Origin: Phytophthora quininea
Taxonomy: Eukaryota > Oomycota > Peronosporomycetes > Peronosporales > Peronosporaceae
DNA: 64,000 nucleotides
Direction of reading: 5' to 3'
Assembly: GCA_011947345.1 (NCBI GenBank)
Contig: JAAVTG010000581.1
Coordinates: 62,001 to 126,000 of the forward strand
This document shows positions 10,819 through 24,400 of this stretch, piece by piece. A model generated the notes under the pieces. The model was not told the DNA's origin. It searched no databases and saw only the letters and a program-made list of their open reading frames with translations. The position numbers and the translations under genes were made by a program. Numbering within the stretch: the first letter of the stretch is position 1; each line of letters opens with the position of its first letter.

Positions 10819-12471
10819 TACAACACCGAGTACTAGAGGTAGAAATTAGTCGGCCGCATTGTACCAATCGCCACCATGATGCTGTCGCACAGATCCTAGT
10901 CTTTTAGTAAACCGCGCCACTATTACTCATCTACCTATCCACAATACTGCCATTCTAGTATCGCGTCATTTTGCAAGCTATTTGATCAGTTCTACAGCGC
11001 TTTTAGAACGTCCTTGCATTTGATCAACAAGAAAAAAGCAGTGTTTTAGACCGATATACCGTATTCTAGATATCCAACAGCGCACCCCAAGAACATTGAT
11101 TGAAACTGTAAACGAGATGTACATGAACAAAAAAGGCGCCTCTTTTTATTACGATGTTAACCTTTTCTTAACGCGTCAATATCGCGATCATCGCCAATTA
11201 CAGCGTCTTGAATATCCATTTCGGCCATGAACTCCAGGAGCGACTCCCACCGCATCTATCAACAACGTCATTTTGACCGGTTAGGTCTTATGCTCGGGAG
11301 GTAATTTGTGCTTTTTCAAATCCGCTTCCCTCTTCGGGGGTGGTGCGCGTAACGACATTGCTGGTAGCCCCGGACGTAAAGCCTAACTGAGACCAGCTCA
11401 AGCCCAAGTCCTCGGCTCAAGAACAAGGACTACATATCGTGACATATCAAGGAACTCTGTATTTAGTTACTTCTGCTATTGTTTGGGGTGCTTCGTGTCT
11501 GGAAGTCTAGATTCCTGAGTAATGACCTTGGACTCCTCGATTTCACGCCTCGATTGCCGGATTTCAAGTAGAGATCTTGAATATCTGGCTGTTTTCGTGG
11601 AGTCTGAAGTCGTGTCGCTCGTGACCAGCCTCAACACATCAAACTTCTCTAAGATCCAACGGCGGTGGATAGTACCTCGGGGTTTATCGGACCCACAGGG
11701 ATTGCACTACGTACACGCCGCCCGAACACGTTCCTGGATCTCGGATCTTTGAGATCAGGGCGTCAGCTTTCGGGGTATTTTCGATTTTTAAGGTACATAT
11801 ATTAATTTATCTGGGACACTATACCTTTTGGGCGATCAAAGAACATTGACCTCGTCTCAGAAGACTCTGGGGAATAGTGCCTTCTGTTGGACATAGTGGG
11901 TCGATCCACAAAAGTGATCCCTCGTCCATGACAACTGAGACCTCACCACACTTAAAAATCCAGCCAATCACGTTGGCGATAACCCCAGACGAATCCTCGC
12001 CACGCAGCTCGATGGCTGACGACTTGTCCCCGCTTCCCAGGCAAATCACCATACCACAGTCACCTGGAAAATCTCTGCCGTAATCCAAACACAGAGCTTC
12101 ATCGTCTACTTCTTTGTTGTCATATTCACGAGCTCGCTCATCTTCTCCCAGCTGTCGTCCGAATCGCTGCTCGACGCGTCCCTCAAGGATGGTAACGAGC
12201 TCATGGTTAGAGAAGGCGTCTTGGTAGCGAAGAATGGGGACGACATCGACGACTTGGAGTAAGATCTTACAGAGTCGCGAAAATCCAAAATAATCAGTGC
12301 AAACCATATCAAATTCGGTCGCGCTAAATCGATACAGAATACGAGGATGTCTTTGGGAGGTTTCCAGTGTTCTTTGTTAATGATAAAATGCGCTCATAGA
12401 TGAGTCATCACTGCTCACTTTATCCCCCAAAATATACAGAATAAAGTTCTTGCGTTTTATTTAGTAACTGG
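10819..12471. other. AT-richer degenerate stretch, no firm gene
   Basis: Composition is poorer in G+C than the neighbouring genes. Short minus-strand pieces look like former coding sequence, for example RWESLLEFMAEMDIQDAV near 11,200 and MSLRAPPPKREADLKKHK near 11,340, but no continuous gene can be built. Given its place beside two dead transposons I suspect relics of another element. Confidence 0.4.
11819..12307 (-). CDS. hypothetical 162-residue open frame, doubtful
   Basis: The longest open frame in the degenerate stretch, starting at an ATG at 12307. The product is acidic with no recognised motif, signal peptide or membrane helix. An alternative frame over its first part (12106-12312) is Ser/Asp-rich, which suggests a broken longer frame. 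No neighbour helps with function. It may be a fragment of a retroelement protein or chance. Confidence 0.2.
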   Translation of the reverse strand: MVCTDYFGFSRLCKILLQVVDVVPILRYQDAFSNHELVTILEGRVEQRFGRQLGEDERAREYDNKEVDDEALCLDYGRDFPGDCGMVICLGSGDKSSAIELRGEDSSGVIANVIGWIFKCGEVSVVMDEGSLLWIDPLCPTEGTIPQSLLRRGQCSLIAQKV

Positions 12472-15400
12472 CTAAAATCTGTCGTCAATCGATCGCTTGG
12501 CGAGGGCGGCAAAGATGGAGCCTGGCGTGGCGAGTAAATGCGCCGGCGAGGCGAACTCGGCCACCGCGCCGGCTTCCATAACGGCGATCTTGTCGCAGTG
12601 CAAGATCGTATTGATGCTGTGCGCGATGACGAGCATTGTCATGTCTACGAACATCTCCCGGATGGTCTGCTGGATGAGGCGGTCGGTGGCAGAGTCGACG
12701 TTGGCCGTGGCTTCGTCCAGCATGACGATTTTGCTGCTCTTGAGCAGCGCACGGCCAATACACAGCAGCTGACGTTGTCCCACCGACAAGTTGTCGCCCT
12801 TTTCGGAGACGACGAACTGAAGCCCAGGGCCCCACGACGCCACCGCGTCCGACAGATGAACCTGCTTCAGCACGCCCCAGATCTCTGCGTCCGAGTACTC
12901 GCCGAACGGGTCGAGGTTGTCTCGCAACGGGCCACTGAAAAGCACCGGGTCCTGCGGGATGATAGCGAGGCGGCGTCGAAGGTCCTCCAGCCGCAGCTCC
13001 CGAATGTCCGTGCCGTCGATGCTGATGGTGCCGCTGTCAAACTCGCAGATGCGGAACAGAGCGACCATCAGAGAGCTTTTACCGGCACCGGTGCGACCAC
13101 AGATGCCCACTTTCTCCCCGCCAGCGATCGACATGTTGACGCCTTTAAGCACGAGAGGCAGCTCGGGTCGGTACCGCAGACACAGGTTGTCGAACTTGAT
13201 AACTCCTTGCGCTGGCCAAGAATTGTTGCTGATCGGTGGGTGCTGTTCCGCGTCTTCTTCTTGCGGGATCTTACGAAAGTGCAAGATGCGCTCGACGCTG
13301 GTCATGGCGTTGTCCGTGCGGTCGACGTCGCGTACTGTGGACTGCACCATCGATGTTAGCTGGAGTGCGTACACCAAAGAGATACCCGAGAGCAAAATGC
13401 CGAGCTGGCCTTTCGTCGCGACCAGGTAGAGCGACACCACAAAGATGACTACCACGGAGAGCGCGTCCAGCCGCACAGCGAGCCAGCGTCCGGCAGCCCA
13501 GTAAACGAAGTAGAACGACGCGTTCTCGTCGACGGCTCGAGCGTTGAGCTCTTCAAACGTCCCCCGCATCTTGAAGGCTCGGATCGTTTGCAAGCCGTTG
13601 AGCGTTTCACCGAGCAAATTGTACACTGGAGACCGAGAAATGCCTTCGAGTCGCTTAATCTCTCGGGAAGATTTTTGAAATACACCCCGTCACAACGAGC
13701 GCTGCGATCACTGGTAAATATGAGAGACCGATCCAATAACTCGCCATCGCACAGACAATGAAGCCGCCGACACTCAGCGAAATGTTCTGAACAAAATTCT
13801 GCCACTGCTGCGGCAATAACGAGTCCATTTGGTCCAGGTCGTTGGAGAAGCGGTTGAGAATTCTCCCTACGGGCGTCACGTCGAAGTACGTGTTCACTGG
13901 GGCCGCGAGGACCCGTCGAAACAGTTCGTCGTGCAGATTCTTTGAGCTGTGCAGCAGCAACTGCATGACGACCACATTGCGGCACACAGTCGCCACTGCC
14001 CCGAATATGATGAAGCCAAAGTACCAAACGCCGAACCATGAGTCCGGGTGAGACGACGAGTGAACTCGCATGTTGCTGGCCCAGTATGCTTGCCACCAGT
14101 TTACAATGACAAGGAGACCTTGACTGGCGGAATACCCCACAAAGACAATCAGCCCAACCAAGTACGCGCTCAAGCCTGTCTCGTCAAGGTAGGTCTTGTA
14201 GACATGGGCAGTCACCCTGCCCTTCACACGGTCTTCTTTGGTCACGAGCTGATCGCTGACTGGTTGTCCACCCTTTTTGGTGTCATTGCAAGATGCTCTG
14301 GAGGAGCCGCTCGCCTCAGTTGCCGACGATGTCACGTTGTGTTGCTCCTTGTGGCTTTCGATTCTCGACGTCTTGTGCTTGGATGACAGCTCTGGGAAGC
14401 GGGCGATCATGTGATCATAGGCACCCTCCGCGATAACCCGCCCGTCCTGGACAAGAACAATGTTATCGGCATGATTGAGCAGCTCGTAGTGTGGTTGTTG
14501 ACAATCAGTAGCCGCGTCTTGTCGCTAGCCAGCCCCAGAATGCACTGCTCGAAGATCGCGTGGGCCACGTGAGGGTTTACAGCACTCAACGGGTCGTCCA
14601 GCAGCAGAATGTCTACAGACTTTTTGTACAGCGCTCGAGCAATACTCACACGAGCTTTCTGGCCACCACTCAAGTTGATCCCGCGCTCGCCAATTTCAGT
14701 GCGATCGCCGCTTGGAAGAGCAGCGAGATCAAGTGTCAGCTGGACAGCTCGAACGACTTTCTCGTAGTGCTCGCCGTCAAACTCTCCCTCGAACACGATG
14801 TTGTCGCGCAGTGTTGCGTTACGAATCCACGCCTCCTGGCTCACGTACGAGATATCTCCGTGGACCTCGACTCGGCCAGCGAGTGTCCGCATCTCCCCAG
14901 CAACGCCTGCAGCAGGCTCGACTTCCCAGACCCAACAACGCCGACGATCATGACGAGGGATCCAGCGTCAACCTGGAAATTGACTCCTTCGAGAGCGAAG
15001 CCTTTTGGATGAGAGACGTCTGATGCGGCAGCTTCGTCATTCTGCAAAATCTCCATCCTTGCCCAACAAAAGGAAGCGCTCTGGACGGTGATGCTACCTT
15101 TCGTGTTCGACCGCCTAGCATTTCTTGCATCACTTGACCCCGCCGTTAAAAGTTCGTCGCTGCCCAAGAATTCGTCAATTCGATGGCACGCCACGGCTGA
15201 CTGCGAGAGATCGGAGATCCCCAGCGGGAAGGCGTTGACACCTTGGCGACTCACATTGATGACTGCAACCAGCGTAAATGCCTGAATCACGGAGAAGCTG
15301 CCTTGGTAAATGACATACACACCGACCGTAACTCCAGCGAGGAATGTTGGCGTGAGGAAGAGCAGCGCCGAGTTCAAGATCTGCAGGAAGTGAAAACGGC

Positions 15401-16380
15401 GGTAGCGCCGCACCTCTTCTCGCCGGATTCGTTCAACGCGAGTCGCCACTGACTCATTCCAGGCGTAAAACTTGGTGACGCGAATTCCCTGCAGTGCTTC
15501 GGATGTCACGCGGAGACGCTCCTCCGTAACGGGAAGGAGGTCACGCCTCGCTCTTCCGATCCGTTTGGCCAGTCTGAAGGATGTTGCTAGAACGACGACC
15601 AACAGCACCAGCCCGGCGACAGCGGCCAGTGGGTCGAAGACTACTCCAATCAACACTACTGTGACTGCGAAAGCAATCGGAGCGAGGAATACCCACGGCC
15701 CGTTCATCATGCCGTTGAAGACCCGGTCGATGTCGACGCTCACGATCGTCATGATCTCGCCCGAAGTGTACTTTTGGCGCGCTTTGCTTGACAGCCGCAG
15801 CGACTTGCGGTACACTACATCCATGAGCAGCGATCGCATGTTGACCCCCGCGCGCGATGAGATGAACCACGCGAAATTGAAGCACATCATTGCCGCGAGC
15901 GCCACGAAGGACAGCAAAACTACGAGCATATATCCGCTGCCAATGCCAAATACATTGTCGTAGTCGTTGAGGTAGTCCAGGATCGCCTGGACGAAGAAGG
16001 CGTTCAGCGCTGAGCCGGCAATGAACACCAGGTCACTCGCAAACACGACGGCGATCTCTCGGCGGAAGGTTTTGACGAGCGCCAATGCCACGCGAGGGAT
16101 CCCCAACAGTGGAGGTTTGCCATTGCTGTTAACCGCTTGGAGCTCCTTCTCGAACCGAGCGCGCAGCTCTGCGCACGTGTCTTCCGGACACATGGCCCAC
16201 ACGTCTTCCTTCTCAAGCTCGCTGTGCTCCGAGAGAGATGAGCGGCTGCAGCCACATCATGGTCACCATAGAGAGCAGCGACGCCGTGCGAATGGGGTTT
16301 TCTTGCGCACGGAAGCAGCGTTTGGCATCCTCGGCCTTGGGGCTCTGCGGGCCGGGAACGTAGTACTGGTCCGTCGTCAT
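12472..16380 (-). CDS. ABCC (MRP-type) transporter 1, full-size
   Basis: A full-size ABC exporter of the ABCC group: TMD1-NBD1-TMD2-NBD2, no TMD0 seen. The start ATG at 16380 gives MTTDQYYVPGPQSP, followed by LLSMVTMMWLQPLISLG. NBD1 has Walker A GVVGSGKSS, signature LSGGQKARVSIARAL and Walker B region LLLDDPLSAVNPH. TMD2 has the ABCC segment RRVLAAPVNTYFDVTPVGRI. NBD2 has CGRTGAGKSS, LSVGQRQLLCIGRALL, MLDEATANVD and an H-loop read IAHSINTI. Family members export glutathione conjugates, drugs or lipids from the cytosol, at the plasma or vacuolar membrane. Shifts of one or two bases are needed near 16,213, at a G run near 14,885, near 14,500 and near 13,665. The head-to-head paralogue at 16886 shows the intact order at each place. 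NBD1 has Asn in the D-loop and NBD2 has Ser after the H-loop His. Confidence 0.87.
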
Positions 16381-16885
16381 GGGCAAGCTTTGCAGAAAGA
16401 TCCCTGTCGACAAGGTGGCGAATTGAACAGTGAGTAGTGAAGAAGGAAGGCCATGGAGAAGCAACAGACATTTGCGCAAACATGCAAGTGTCCTCCAGTG
16501 TCCACCTGCAACGGCCCCGTCTCATGTTGCAAGGACACATGACGACGATCAAAGTGCGCCGACAAAATCGTAAACTGATGGGAAGACCGCAGCGAATGAT
16601 GAACAGCTGACGTTATACACTGCATCGTGGCGATCGACGATGCAAATCCCCTGGGTCTGCCGGTCAGCTTGCTGCTTGGTTCACGCGGGCATGACCTCAC
16701 GAGTCTCCGCTCCTTGCTGGCTGTTGACCCCTAGGGGTCACTTCGTGCTTCTCCACCGATGTCCCACGTACACGCATCCGAGCCAAAAGAGAAGGACGCG
16801 TCAAATCCTCTCAACCACTGGAGGCCGCTCCTCACTTTGAATTTAGCCACCAAGCAGCGACTCCAAGCAGCATCGTGTCCACCCC
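16381..16885. promoter_or_regulatory. 505-bp divergent promoter region between two ABCC genes
   Basis: The two ABCC genes are transcribed away from each other across this stretch, so both promoters must lie here. No coding signal is supported. A nearly palindromic CCCTAGGGG occurs near 16,730. Shared regulation is possible but not shown. Confidence 0.4.
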
Positions 16886-19800
16886 ATGGATCGACCTCAT
16901 CAAGATCACTACGTGGCGGCGCCGCCCACGCCCCGAGACCTCAAAGGCGACAATAAAAGTGCGAACGAGCCTCTGGATCCCAAGCCTGCCAAGCTGTTCA
17001 GCCGCCTCCCCAACCCACTGGCCAAGGCTTCCATGCTGTCCATCATGATGGTGCTGTGGCTGCAGCCGCTGGTGACTCTGGGCGCCAAGAAGGTGCTCGA
17101 GAAAGAAGACTTTTGGCCTCTCTGCAGCATCGACTCGTGTGCGTCGCTGGGCAAACGCTTCATCCAAATGTACAATCCACGGCGCAAACTGCCGTTGGGA
17201 CTGTCGCCTGTGGCGGTAGCCTTTGCACGCACCTTCAAGCGCGAGATCGTCGTGATTCTGGGAAACTGCTTCATCTACATCTTCGGCTTGTCGATGCAGG
17301 CCTATGTCGCTCAAGCCATCCTGCAATATCTGGCTGGAGAAGAGAACCGCTTCCACGTGAACGGCTACTGGCTGCTGCTGATCATGGCCATCGCGTCCAT
17401 TCTGGCCATCGGGTCGCTCAACTACGCCTTCTTCTTCTCGTCCAGGACGGGGGCGAACATGCGATCTCTCGTCATGGACCTGGTTTACCAAAAGTCGCTG
17501 CGGCTGTCGTGTGTGGCTCGACAGGAGTATTCGACGGGTGAAGTCCTCACGCTCATGAGTGTTGACACAGAGCGGGTCTTCAATTTGATGCTCGAGTTCC
17601 CATGGATTGTTGTCGGACCGGTCAGCTTCGTCATCTCAGTGGTGCTCATCGGACTGCTGTTCAATTTTGCCTCGGCAGCGGGTGGAGCAGTGACGTTGAT
17701 CGTTATCAGCGCACTTTCGGCGCGCTTCGGCAACGTCATCGCGCGGGCGCAGCACGATCTCCTTGATGTGATCGACGAACGCGTCAAAGTGACTTCGGAA
17801 TCCCTTCAGGGAATTCGCGTCATGAAGTTTTACGCGTGGGAGGAATCGCTGGCGCGACGAGTGGAGAAAATTCGGGTCAAAGAGATCGAGCTGCTGCGCC
17901 AATTCCATTTCTACAACGAAGTCAACACAGTCATGCTCTTCCTGACACCGGCGTTCCTCTCAGCCGTCACGCTAGGGATCTATCTGGCCATCAACAGCAC
18001 CATTTCGGTTATTGACGCGTTCACCCTGATCGCCATGGTCAACATTAGCCGTACTGCGCTCATCCAACTCCCCGTGACGATCGCTTCGCTCTCGCAGGCC
18101 CAGATCGTGTTTGGTCGGATTGACCGATATCTCTCCAGCGACGAGTATGATCGACCGATGCTGGAGAATGACTTGTCAGGTGGAGAGGTTGGCTTGGCAG
18201 TTGGAACCATCTCGGTTCGTGATGCCAACTTCGAGTGGCCTCTGTCCAGCAGCAATTCCGGTATTGTTGTGGTTACGCCGGCTACTGGGAGCAACGAGGC
18301 TTCGAGGCACACTATCTCGGATATCTCGGATCGTATGCTTGAAATAAACCGCAGTGCTCGTATCAGCTTGAGCTTGACCACTCCTCGACCAAGTTTGTCG
18401 GCGAGTTTGGGGGCGGATTCACGGTTGTACATTGGAAATGAAGGCGAGCTGCAGAACTTTCGACTGGAAGGCGTCAACCTGGAAATCGATCCTGGTTCGC
18501 TCGTGATGATCATTGGTACAGTCGGGGCCGGCAAGTCCAGCTTACTCAATGGACTACTCGGCGAAATGACTCTCACCCACGGTGCTGTTAACGTGCGAGG
18601 CGCTATATCGTACGTCAGTCAAGAGACCTGGATCCGTAATCAGGACGTGCGCGATAATATTTTGTTTGAGGAACCGTTCGATGCGGAGCGTTATGAGACT
18701 GTTCTGAATGCCTCGCAACTTGCTTCGGATCTTCATGCGTTACCACACGGAGACCGCACTGAAATTGGAGAGCGGGGATTAACTTGAGTGGCGGGCAGAA
18801 GGCACGCGTGGCTATTGCTCGTGCAATCTACAGGTCTCACTACGACATTCTATTGCTTGATGACCCATTAAGTGCTGTCGATCCGCACGTGGCGCACGGT
18901 ATCTTTGACGAGTGTATCATGGACTTGGCCAAGAACAAGACACGTGTGCTGGTGCTTAACAGTCATTACGATCTGTTGATGAAGGCGGATAAAGTGCTCG
19001 TAATTCGCGACGGCGCTGTTGCAGGCGATGGGACATATGAAGAGATGGCGGCAATGTTCCCAGAAGTAATGACGATTATCAAGGAGACCTCCAGCTCCCA
19101 GCAAGGGACTAATCAACGTGACGAACAAAAGCGGGGTCATGAAAGCAAGAAGATGGATAGCACAGTTCCAAAGGCTGCGCCAGCGCAACCTGAAAGTGAG
19201 TTGATGCTTACGACTACGGTGGATCAAGAAAGTGGCGACCAGCTCATCCAAGAGGAAGACCGCGTAAGGGGCACCGTCACAGCAAGCATTTATAAAACGT
19301 ATTTCGACGAGTCGGGAACGAATGGTAGTATGATCATCCTGCTCGTCGTGGGTTTCTACACCGTGAGTCAAGCCGTACGAGTGCTCGTCGACTGGTGGCC
19401 GAGTCACTGGGCCAAAACATGCCCAACCCAACATACTCTGGAGAGTCATTCGCGTTGTGGTACGTTGCATTGATCGTCCTGACCTCGGTCCTTACATTTG
19501 GACGTGCGATTTTCCTGACGGAGAGTTGTGTTCGAACCTCGAAGAACTTGCACAACGAGCTGTTCCGACGAGTTCTGGCTGCTCCTGTCAACCGCTACTT
19601 CGATGTCACACCTGTGGGCCGCGTCCTCAACCGGTTCTCGAACGACCTGGATCAGTTAGACTCGGTTTTGCCGAAAGAGTACCAGATTGTGTTCCAGCAC
19701 TCGTCCATGGCATTGGGCTCGCTAGTCGTGTCGGCATTCGCGAGTTACTGGATTGCTGTGGCGTACATCCCGATTATTGTCGTCTTTGTCGTCACGGGTC

Positions 19801-21008
19801 AGTACTTTAAGAAGACCAGCTGTGAAGTCAAGCGTCTAGAGGGCATCACCCGCACCCCTGTCTACAATCTCTTCAGTGAGACGCTTTCTGGCTTGCAGAC
19901 CATACGCGCTTTCAAGATGCAGAATGTGTTTGAGCGCATGAACAAGTCGGTGGTGGACGAGAACGCCAACATGTACATCACGTATTGGTCAGCAGGTCGC
20001 TGGCTGGCTGCACGACTCGATATTCTGTCCGTTGTCATTATCATTGTCGTCACTGCCTACATTGTGGCGACCAAGGGCCAACTGAGTGCAATGACCGCTG
20101 GCATCTCGCTCACGTATTCGCTGATGTTGACGTCCGTCGTGCAGTGGGTGATGCGGTCCGTCGACAGAGTTGACAGTGCCATGACAAGCGTGGAGAGGCT
20201 GTTGCACTTCCGCCAGATCCCCATGGAGATTGACGCCCCTGATTGTATCCCCATCAACAATGCCGCCTGGCCTACGCAAGGTGCTATTAAATTTGATAAT
20301 TTGTGTCTGAAGTACCGGCCTGAACTGCCGTTGGTTCTCCGTGGCGTGAGTATGGACATTCTTGGTGGTGAGAAAGTTGGAATCTGCGGTCGCACTGGAG
20401 CTGGCAAGAGTTCGTTGATGATTGCGCTCTTCCGCATCTGCGAGTTTGACCGCGGCAGCGTGACGATTGACGGTCTTGACATCTCCAACCTCAAATTACA
20501 AGAGCTGCGGCGCAGTTTGGCGATCATTCCCCAAGACCCGGTGCTTTTCAGTGGTCCCCTCCGTGAGAATCTGGATCCGTTTGGAGAGTACTCTGATGCG
20601 GAAATTTGGGCCGTGCTGCGGCAGGTGCACATGTCCGAGAGTCTTGAGAAATGGGGCGCTGGGTTGGACTTTGAAGTGTCGGAATGCGGCGACAATCTGT
20701 CGGTGGGTCAACGTCAGCTCGTGTGTATCGGTCGAGCGCTGCTCAAGAACAGCAAGATCGTCGTGCTGGACGAAGCCACAGCCAATGTGGACACGGCCAC
20801 GGACAGTCTCATCCAGAAGACGATCCGGGAGACGTTCGTGGACAAGACGGTGCTCATCATCGCGCACCGCATCAACACGATCATGTACTGCAAGAAGATC
20901 GCCGTCATGGACGCTGGCCAGGTGGCGGAATTTGGCTCTCCGACCGAGTTGCTGGCCCAACCGGACTCGATCTTTTCCTCTCTAGTTAGACGATCTCGTC
21001 TGCAGTAG
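16886..21008 (+). CDS. ABCC (MRP-type) transporter 2, full-size
   Basis: A close paralogue of the gene on the other strand, with the same domain order and about 1,370 residues. After MDRPHQDHYVAAPPT comes MLSIMMVLWLQPLVTLG. TMD1 carries RTGANMRSLVMDLVYQKSL. NBD1 has GTVGAGKSS, the signature SGGQKARVAIARAI and LLLDDPLSAVDPH; TMD2 has RRVLAAPVNRYFDVTPVGRV. NBD2 has CGRTGAGKSS, LSVGQRQLVCIGRALL, VLDEATANVD and IAHRINTI, so all ATP-site motifs look functional. Two shifts interrupt it. One falls in a G run at about 18,778, just before the NBD1 signature. The other is in an A run near 19,416 (GCCAAAACATG), inside TMD2. Substrate and membrane cannot be told from sequence. The pair looks like an inverted duplication. 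Confidence 0.9.
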
Positions 21009-21473
21009 AGTTGGTGTTGCCTTTCACGGTTCCTACAAGTCCAAAATTCTCGGTCAATTGACAGCATGAAGCCGATCACGAGATTGACCGTTTTTTTAAC
21101 AACATGAAAACGCTGCTGTGGTCGTGGTCTTCAGAGAGCGATCGGCATCGCATTTCACATTTAGTCGAAATCGTCAGTTGCCACAACGACAACGTTAATG
21201 CGCAGACCTGCTTGGTCCATATTTATAGAGGGGTTTCCACAGATTGGTTTCCGTAGCAACATCTGGGCGGCTAATTTGGCCTTCAATCGCATGCTCTGGT
21301 CCGAAACCACCGACCCGCCTCGGGCCGGGCAAGCATTTCCGAAAAGGTGCTTGCAGGGAGAAAACGGAGGGCGAGGCCTCGACGGTTGCTTCGCGAATAC
21401 GACGAAGACTTGACACTGCGACAGTGCCGGTAGGAAAGGGACGAAGCGAGATCGCCATCGCCCCTCGAGGGTC
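21009..21473. other. intergenic, holds ABCC 3' end and Ca2+-ATPase 5' leader
   Basis: 465 bases with no coding signal on either strand. The ATPase promoter lies in the right part. Confidence 0.45.
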
Positions 21474-24400
21474 ATGATTCACTCGGAGCAAGCTAAGGGC
21501 GGCGGTCAGTTCAAACTCGTGACAGGGGACCTCATCCGTCTCATCGAGACACAGCACGAGCAGCAGTCAGAGCAGCTCGCCAAGTTGGGCGGCATCACTG
21601 GAGTCGCAACGGCATTGGGGGTCGACATCACACAGGGCCTCAACAGCAATGACAATGCCGACCTCAAGCGCCGGGAAGATACGTTCGGGTCCAACTACAT
21701 CTCGCCCCCAAAGTCCAAGACGCTGTTCGAGCTCATGTTCGAGGCCTTCCAGGATGTGACCATTATCGTCTTGACGTGTTCAGGAATTCTCTCCATAGTA
21801 TTAGCTGTCACGGTCGGAGACCACCCCGACTCAGGTTGGGTAGAAGGTGCCTGTATTATTTTTGCTGTACTGGTGGTGACCATGGTCACAGCCATCAACG
21901 ATTACCAGAAGGAGGCGCAATTCCGTGCTTTGAATGCGGTTAAGGAGGACGAGAAGATTAAGGTGATTCGCAACGGCGCCCCTGCTGAAGTGAGCAAGTT
22001 CGGTCTCGTCGTGGGCGATATTGTCCGAGTTGACCTCGGCGATATCGTTCCAGCCGATGGAATTGTGTTCGACCAGAAGGAGCTCAAGCTTGACGAGTCG
22101 GCAATGACCGGCGAGTCGGACCTCATGGTAAAAAATGTCGACAACCCGTTCCTGCTCTCCGGCACCAAGGTCATGGAGGGGCTGGGGAGGATGCTGGTGG
22201 TGTGCGTGGGTGAGAACTCCCAGGCCGGTATCATCAAGAAGCTTATTCTCGGAAAGGACAAGGAAAAGGAGAAAGACAAGGCGGAGGCCGAAAAGAAGGG
22301 AACGCCGTCCCCTGCCGCGACATCCCCACTCCCGGATCCATCCGCTAATGGTACCGTGGAGCAGAAGGAAGAGTACGATAACGGTGAGGCGCAGTCGCCG
22401 CTAGAAGCGAAGCTGAACCGGCTGACGATTCTCATCGGCAAGCTGGGAACACTGGTCGCTATCCTCGTGTTCGTCATCATGTCCATCCGATTTTCAATGG
22501 AAAACTTCATGGGCGACGAAAGAAAGCAGTGGCAAGCCAAGTATGTTAGCAATTACCTGCAGTTCTTCATCGTCGCGATCACGGTGCTGGTCGTGGCCAT
22601 CCCGGAAGGACTTCCCTGGCGGTGACGATCTCGTTGGCGTATTCCGTCAAGAAAATGCTTTCCGACAACAATCTTGTCCGTCACTTGGACGCCTGTGAGA
22701 CCATGGGCAGCGCTACCACCATTTGCTCCGACAAGACGGGGACTCTGACCACCAACCGCATGACGGTCATGCAGATCTGGATCGGCGGCCAAGAGTTCTC
22801 GTCAGCGTCGCAAGCGACCGATGAAATGTCCGAGTCTACGCGCGATGTCTTCTGCAACGGCGTCTGCATCAACTCGACCGCTGAAATCCTGCCCCCAAGG
22901 TTGCAGGAGGACAACCAGAACACACGGGCAATAAAACCGAATGCGCGTTGCTACAGTTCGTCCGCGACTGTGGCGTCGACTACCCGAATGTCCGCAACAA
23001 CACCGAGATCGGCCACATGCTCACATTCAGTAGCAAGAAGAAGCGCATGTCGGTTGTCGTCAAGCGCTCCGCATCTACCTGCCGAATCTACACCAAGGGC
23101 GCAACTGAAGTGGTGCTGGGGCTCTGCAGCCGGATGAAGCGTCTTGACGGGTCTGTTGCGTCGCTGGACGCGAACCAGAAGGAGATTATTGGCACTTCGA
23201 TCATCGAGAAGTACGCCTCCCAAGGCTACCGCACACTGTGTCTGTCCTATCGCGATGTTGAAGTCTCGGCGGAGGAGATCAGCCAATGGTCCGACGACGA
23301 CATTGAGAAGGACTTGACCTGCATTGCCATCGTCGGTATTGAGGACCCGGTGCGCAAGGAGGTTCCCGACTCGATCAAATTGTGCCACCGCGCTGGCATC
23401 ATCGTGCGAATGGTGACGGGCGACAACATTACTACAGCCCGCTCCATCGCAGGCAAATGCGGCATTATCTCGCCTGGCGACGGCTCCTTGGTGCTCGAAG
23501 GCCAGGAGTTCCGACGACGCGTGTTGGACGGCAACGGAAACATCATCCAGGCCGAATTCGACAGGATTTGGCCGCTGTTGCGCGTCATGGCGCGGTCATC
23601 CCCAAAGGACAAATACACGCTTGTGACGGGGCTGATCCAGTCGAACTTGATGCCTTACGGCCCGCAGATCGTCGCTGTCACGGGAGACGGCACCAATGAT
23701 GCCCCCGCCCTCAAGAAGGCCAACGTCGGATTCGCCATGGGCATCAGCGGCACTGCAGTGGCCAAGGATGCGTCGGACATCATCCTCATGGACGACAATT
23801 TCACCTCGATCGTGAGCGCCATCAAGTGGGGCCGCAATGTCTACGACTCGATCGCCAAGTTCCTCATGTTCCAGCTCACGGTCAACATCGTGGCTATCGC
23901 ACTTGCATTCCTCGGTGCCGTCATCCTTGAGCAGTCCCCGCTGACGGCCGTGCAGCTTCTGTGGGTGAACTTGATCATGGACTCGTTCGCGTCGTTGGCA
24001 TTGGCGACCGAGGCCCCGACGCCTGCTCTGCTCGAGCGACGGCCGTATCCAAAGACAAAGCCGCTGCTGTCCAAGACCATGACCAAGCACATTGTGGGTC
24101 AGGCCGTACCAGCTAACGATTCTGCTCATGCTCACGTTCGTGGGTGAAAGCATCTTCGATACGTACTCGGGACGCATTAAAGACGTCGCGAAACGTCCCA
24201 ATTACTCGCCGGCCCTCGAGGACAAGATGAAGGAGGAGCCCACGCCGCACATGACGGCCGTCTTCAACACTTTCGTGTGGATGCAGCTCTTCAACGAGAT
24301 CAACTGCCGCAAGATCCACGACGAGACCAATATCTTTGAAGGGCTGCTGGGCAACCGCGTGTACATTTACGTGACCATCCTGCAGATCGTCATGCAGATC

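Noticed and set aside
12538..13359. Long plus-strand open frames across the ABCC 1 gene (also 16832-17491 minus over ABCC 2, 21902-22552 minus over the Ca2+-ATPase).
   Set aside because: They are antisense to well-conserved ABC or P-type ATPase motifs and have no motif of their own; GC-rich coding DNA often leaves such frames open.
18770..22630. Programmed ribosomal frameshifting as a cause of the many shifts (for example at 18,778 and 22,615).
   Set aside because: There are too many sites in unrelated housekeeping genes and no common slippery heptamer with a downstream structure; run-length error explains them better.
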